Source: Legionella longbeachae (lineage in GTDB: Bacteria; Pseudomonadota; Gammaproteobacteria; Legionellales; Legionellaceae). From it: 9,532 nt of DNA. A model generated the notes under the pieces. The model was not told the DNA's origin. It ran no database searches and saw only the letters and a program-made list of their open reading frames with translations. Below, piece by piece: positions 7,025 through 9,532 of this stretch. The translations under genes and the position numbers were made by a program. Each line of letters starts with the position of its first letter. The first letter of the stretch is position 1. Location of the stretch: NCBI GenBank assembly GCA_016191305.1, contig JACPOX010000145.1, forward strand, positions 1-9,532. The letters are read 5' to 3'.

Positions 7025-7834
7025 TTATTTTCGACCCATACCTGCTGATTCATCGGGAACTGGGACTTCTGATTGTGGCTTTTCTGCTGTATCCATTTTC
7101 ATAGTTTCTTTAACTCGTTCAGCAGCTTTATTAGCAGCAGCACGCCTGAGTTCATCAAGTCTTTGTTCTCCTGGATATTCGCGTTGTTTCCCTGTGAGTT
7201 CAATACCACCTTTTTCATGCAAATAGTCTTTAAATTCTTTTGCTGAGTTCGCCATAATTTCGTCCACTTCCGCCATACTCATCTTTTGGTTTTTCAGTAA
7301 ATTTCCTTCGGAATCAGTTTTATAAAAATAACCATTTTCCGTGGCAATTTGATAATCTTCAGCTAACCATGCATTAAACAATCTATCTAAAGATTGAACT
7401 TCAGTGGGTTCCATTGGAGGTGCATCCTTGTCTGGTGAAGCATAACCACGAACAAAATGTCCATCCTGACTTATCGCAAAATCGAACCGAACATCTTTAC
7501 TACCAATCTTGCTTAAGGCCTGTTCTGCAATACCCATCTGCATATTTTTAAAGCTAGAAACTTCTGGAGCCTGACCAGACCAAAGTTGAGATCTTGAGGC
7601 ATGTCTAAATTCAACAAACTGTGCGTATTCATCTACTGCCGCTACTACTTTTTTCGCAGTTTCAATGATTTCAGGTCTATTTAAGTGCTTCGAGCTCTCG
7701 ACTAATTGGTGAATACGAGCACTCAAATATTGAGCTCCTTCAGAAGTATCTGAAGTTTGCATTGCCTTTAAAAGCTCTGTTTGAGCAGGTAAGGTCACTT
7801 CTTTGTTCGGTACTACTGGGGCAGTTGAAGACAT
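7025..7834 (-). CDS. Soluble protein of unknown function, 269 residues
   Basis: I do not recognise this protein and give it no function. It has no signal peptide or membrane segment, so it is either cytosolic or exported by a route needing no N-terminal signal. From the chosen ATG it opens MSSTAPVVPNKEVTLPAQ, a flexible-looking stretch. A helical part follows (about 18-78, including PEIIETAKKVVAAVDEYAQF), then a mixed segment (about 110-175: DVRFDFAISQDGHFVRGY and WLAEDYQIATENGYFY). A charged helical region (about 186-250) leads to a proline- and acid-rich tail ending VPDESAGMGRK. The frame also extends to a TTG at 7855, but AAGAGAG at 7849-7843 sits 8 nt before the ATG at 7834 and the upstream promoter fits, so ATG is preferred. 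It lies 140 bp after fadE with its own promoter and faces murU. Such orphan soluble proteins with an acidic tail occur among Legionella type IV effectors, but that is only a possibility here. Confidence 0.85.
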   Translation of the reverse strand: MSSTAPVVPNKEVTLPAQTELLKAMQTSDTSEGAQYLSARIHQLVESSKHLNRPEIIETAKKVVAAVDEYAQFVEFRHASRSQLWSGQAPEVSSFKNMQMGIAEQALSKIGSKDVRFDFAISQDGHFVRGYASPDKDAPPMEPTEVQSLDRLFNAWLAEDYQIATENGYFYKTDSEGNLLKNQKMSMAEVDEIMANSAKEFKDYLHEKGGIELTGKQREYPGEQRLDELRRAAANKAAERVKETMKMDTAEKPQSEVPVPDESAGMGRK

Positions 7835-7842
7835 AAATGAAT

Positions 7843-7849
7843 CTCTCTT
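7843..7849 (-). promoter_or_regulatory. Ribosome binding site deciding the start of the unknown gene
   Basis: AAGAGAG on the minus strand, 8 nt before the ATG at 7834. It lies downstream of the alternative TTG at 7855, so it can serve only the ATG. This shortens the longest reading (276 residues) to 269. Confidence 0.7.
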
Positions 7850-7870
7850 ATTCAATTATATTTGATTTAT

Positions 7871-7879
7871 ATTATAGCA
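7871..7879 (-). promoter_or_regulatory. Extended -10 promoter element for the unknown gene
   Basis: Minus-strand TGCTATAAT: a perfect TATAAT (7876-7871) preceded by the TGn extension (7879-7877). Transcription would start near 7864, leaving a leader of about 30 nt that contains the AAGAGAG ribosome site. No good -35 hexamer lies at 16-18 bp; TTGGTG is 21 bp upstream. An extended -10 can make up for a poor -35, and a poor -35 often marks a promoter needing an activator. A second TATAAT at 7860-7855 is too close to the ribosome site to be the main one. Confidence 0.55.
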
Positions 7880-7882
7880 AAA

Positions 7883-7899
7883 TGACGTAATTTACGACA
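7883..7899. promoter_or_regulatory. 17-bp operator-like inverted repeat in the promoter of the unknown gene
   Basis: TGACGTAA-T-TTACGACA: two 8-base arms around one central base, with a single mismatch; the inner CGTAA/TTACG arms are perfect. It lies just upstream of the extended -10, over the spacer and -35 region, where a regulator would block or assist RNA polymerase. I cannot name the regulator. Read on the minus strand it also contains GTAAA-TTAC-GTCAT, which loosely resembles the direct-repeat type site described for Legionella CpxR. I treat that as a weak resemblance. Confidence 0.35.
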
Positions 7900-7922
7900 C
7901 CAATGGTTTTTGATTGTTGTTA

Positions 7923-7939
7923 AAAAATTGTAAATTTTT
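7923..7939. repeat. Short AT-only inverted repeat downstream of fadE
   Basis: AAAAATT-GTA-AATTTTT: perfect 7-base arms with a 3-base loop, 36 bases past the fadE stop. All pairs are A-T, so a hairpin would be weak. It could be a poor terminator for fadE or the AT-rich upstream element of the following promoter. Confidence 0.25.
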
Positions 7940-7974
7940 AGAGTTCTTATCACCAAGAGAAACAGAATTTATTC

Positions 7975-9532
7975 CTACATAAAGGGTGACTTCATCTCAT
8001 CAATAACGGACTTAAATGTTCGCTCGTTCATTGAATCAAATGTAAATTCATCCACCAAAATTGCATCCCATCGAGCTGCTTCGGTCGCAAGTAAAATATC
8101 CATTTCCTCTTGATTTATTTCATTTTTTTCAATCTTATCTTGCAATTTAGCTTTTAAATTGCCAAATTTCACTCGTTTTAGATCAGTGAATTTTTTTGAA
8201 AGCTTATCCGTTTGGATAATTAATTGTAACGCATGCTCCATTTTGTCTAAAGGCTGTTTCGCATCACCGCTTAAAAAAATCATCTTCTTCAATCTTTCAC
8301 GGTATTGATTATTACTTGTCATCAAATGCGCCAATTTTTGGTCCAACCTATCTTTAGGATAAAGCATAGTCTGGCCGAAAGGAAATGCAACAATACGTGC
8401 AAAAAAACCCACAATTTTGGAAGGGAAATTATGACACAATGTTATCATTGCTTTTTGCGCATGATAAAAACAATAGCTTACTGCCCATTGAGCATGTACT
8501 TGTTCATCCTTATTATCACCATTCAATTGCAAGTTCCGCAAGGCAGCCATTGCCATATAAAGGTAGGACATACCATCAGCAAGACGAGCTGATAAGCGTT
8601 CTCTACGCTTTAAGTCACCACCTAAATAAATTAAAGAGAGATCAGCAAGCCATGCATAAGCATGACTTAAACGAGCTAATCGTTTGTATTCACGTTTTAG
8701 TGAGTTATTCGGAACCGTAATAAATAGGCCCCCTGTCCATGCTGAACAAATTGCCTTCGCAAAATTTTGCATGAAATATTGAATATGTTTCCAAATAACT
8801 TCTTTAAATGCGCTTTTATCTTGATTGGAAATTGCATAAAATTCATTTCGAATATAAGGATGGCATGCCATTGAACCTTGTCCAAAAATCAATAGATTTC
8901 GAGACATCACATTCGCTCCTTCCACGGTAATGGAAATAGGAATCCCGTTATAGTAATTAGATAAGTAATTGCGTGGACCAATAACTACAGCACGACCTGC
9001 ATGCACGTCCATAGCCGAATTAACCACTATTCGACCTAATTCTGTATTAAAATACTTAGTTATTGCTGAAGCAACTGAAGGCTTTTTATGCTCATTCACA
9101 GCAGCTACTGTTAATAATCGGGTTGAATTAATTAAATAATTTAAACCGGCAATTTCTGCGAGTTTTTCTGTTATTCCTTCAAACTGACCAATTTCTACAT
9201 TGAATTGGCAACGTATCCGTGCAAAAGCGCTGGTTGCCAGATAAGAAACGGAAGAAGACCCTGCGCCAAGGGCTGGCAGGGAAATGGAACGGCCAATAGA
9301 TAAACATTCAACTAGCATTTGCCAACCATGACCTATTTTTTTCTGGCCACCAATCACCGTTGTTATTGGAACAAAAATATCCTTTCCACGTATTGTTCCA
9401 TTCATAAAAGGTTGATCTGCAGGTAAATGCCGATTTCCTATTTCCAAATTTTTGGTATCACGTGGAATCAACAAACAAGTAATTCCCTCTTCGCCTTCTC
9501 CTTGCAATAAACCAGCAGGATCTTTTACGTTA
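7975..9532 (-). CDS. fadE: Acyl-CoA dehydrogenase FadE, C-terminal 518 residues (5' end outside window)
   Basis: Catalyses the first step of fatty-acid beta-oxidation, acyl-CoA to trans-2-enoyl-CoA, with FAD. The frame is open to the window edge: eight further codons (NVKDPAGL) precede the TTG at 9507, so that TTG is internal and no start is visible. E. coli FadE has 814 residues, so roughly the first 280-300 are missing. Within the fragment, counting from the leucine encoded by that TTG, conserved FadE segments are GHGWQMLVECLSIGRSISLPALG (59-81), the IGQFEGI loop (106-112), AMDVHAGRAVVIGPRNYL (165-182) and the catalytic ISITVEGANVMSRNLLIFGQG (191-211; Glu196, bases 8922-8920, is the expected base). 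The rest is the FadE-specific C-terminal domain (DUF1974 type). The protein ends KSPFM with a TAG stop. The tail looks intact. Confidence 0.95.
   Translation of the reverse strand, partial: NVKDPAGLLQGEGEEGITCLLIPRDTKNLEIGNRHLPADQPFMNGTIRGKDIFVPITTVIGGQKKIGHGWQMLVECLSIGRSISLPALGAGSSSVSYLATSAFARIRCQFNVEIGQFEGITEKLAEIAGLNYLINSTRLLTVAAVNEHKKPSVASAITKYFNTELGRIVVNSAMDVHAGRAVVIGPRNYLSNYYNGIPISITVEGANVMSRNLLIFGQGSMACHPYIRNEFYAISNQDKSAFKEVIWKHIQYFMQNFAKAICSAWTGGLFITVPNNSLKREYKRLARLSHAYAWLADLSLIYLGGDLKRRERLSARLADGMSYLYMAMAALRNLQLNGDNKDEQVHAQWAVSYCFYHAQKAMITLCHNFPSKIVGFFARIVAFPFGQTMLYPKDRLDQKLAHLMTSNNQYRERLKKMIFLSGDAKQPLDKMEHALQLIIQTDKLSKKFTDLKRVKFGNLKAKLQDKIEKNEINQEEMDILLATEAARWDAILVDEFTFDSMNERTFKSVIDEMKSPFM

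Noticed and set aside
7835..7855. TTG start at 7855 giving a 276-residue form of the unknown protein
   Set aside because: The good ribosome site AAGAGAG falls inside this extension and is placed for the ATG at 7834; a transcript from the extended -10 would leave the TTG without a ribosome site.
8305..8720. Two overlapping plus-strand open frames (8305-8592, 8385-8720) opposite fadE
   Set aside because: They lie opposite conserved FadE coding sequence, have low-complexity compositions with no recognisable motif, and I see no convincing ribosome site. They are best explained as shadows.
9505..9507. TTG at 9507 as the start of fadE
   Set aside because: The same frame continues upstream to the window edge with plausible FadE residues, and about 280-300 residues of the family's N-terminus would be missing; the gene is simply cut by the window.

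Overview
The window reads as chromosomal DNA of an AT-rich gammaproteobacterium, most likely Legionella or a close relative. The evidence is the clear AT bias, the LptD/SurA/PdxA/FadE sequences, and an anonymous soluble protein of the kind common in Legionella genomes. Genus is inferred from general look and gene order, not from a marker gene. I see no insertion sequence, tRNA, rRNA, CRISPR array or phage gene.

Left part (1-5177, minus strand): a run transcribed as lptD -> surA -> pdxA -> folA. LptD is the outer-membrane LPS translocon. SurA is the periplasmic chaperone that helps fold LptD and other barrel proteins. PdxA makes vitamin B6, and FolA (cut by the window edge) reduces dihydrofolate. 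surA/pdxA overlap by 4 nt and pdxA/folA by 1 nt, so the last three are tightly coupled. The order resembles the enteric lptD-surA-pdxA-rsmA-apaG-apaH/folA locus with rsmA-apaGH absent between pdxA and folA.

Middle (5300-6933, plus strand): a divergent two-gene operon, amgK-murU, overlapping by 4 nt. These encode a sugar kinase and a nucleotidyltransferase that together would turn recycled N-acetylmuramate into UDP-MurNAc, bypassing MurA. This is the Pseudomonas-type cell-wall recycling shortcut, and in Pseudomonas it likewise neighbours lptD. The 122-bp gap 5178-5299 must hold both promoters, so LPS export and peptidoglycan recycling start from one short region.

Right part (7025-9532, minus strand): a 269-residue protein I do not recognise, with its own strong extended -10 promoter and an operator-like dyad. 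Upstream of it lies the C-terminal two thirds of a FadE-type acyl-CoA dehydrogenase, open at the window edge. The murU/unknown gap (6934-7024) is a convergent junction in which I see no convincing terminator hairpin.

Most of the window is conserved housekeeping sequence. The points most worth a second look are the unrecognised gene with its promoter, the altered active-site loop of FolA, an extra cysteine pair in LptD, and the MurA-bypass genes beside lptD. I did not find a convincing new multi-gene system.
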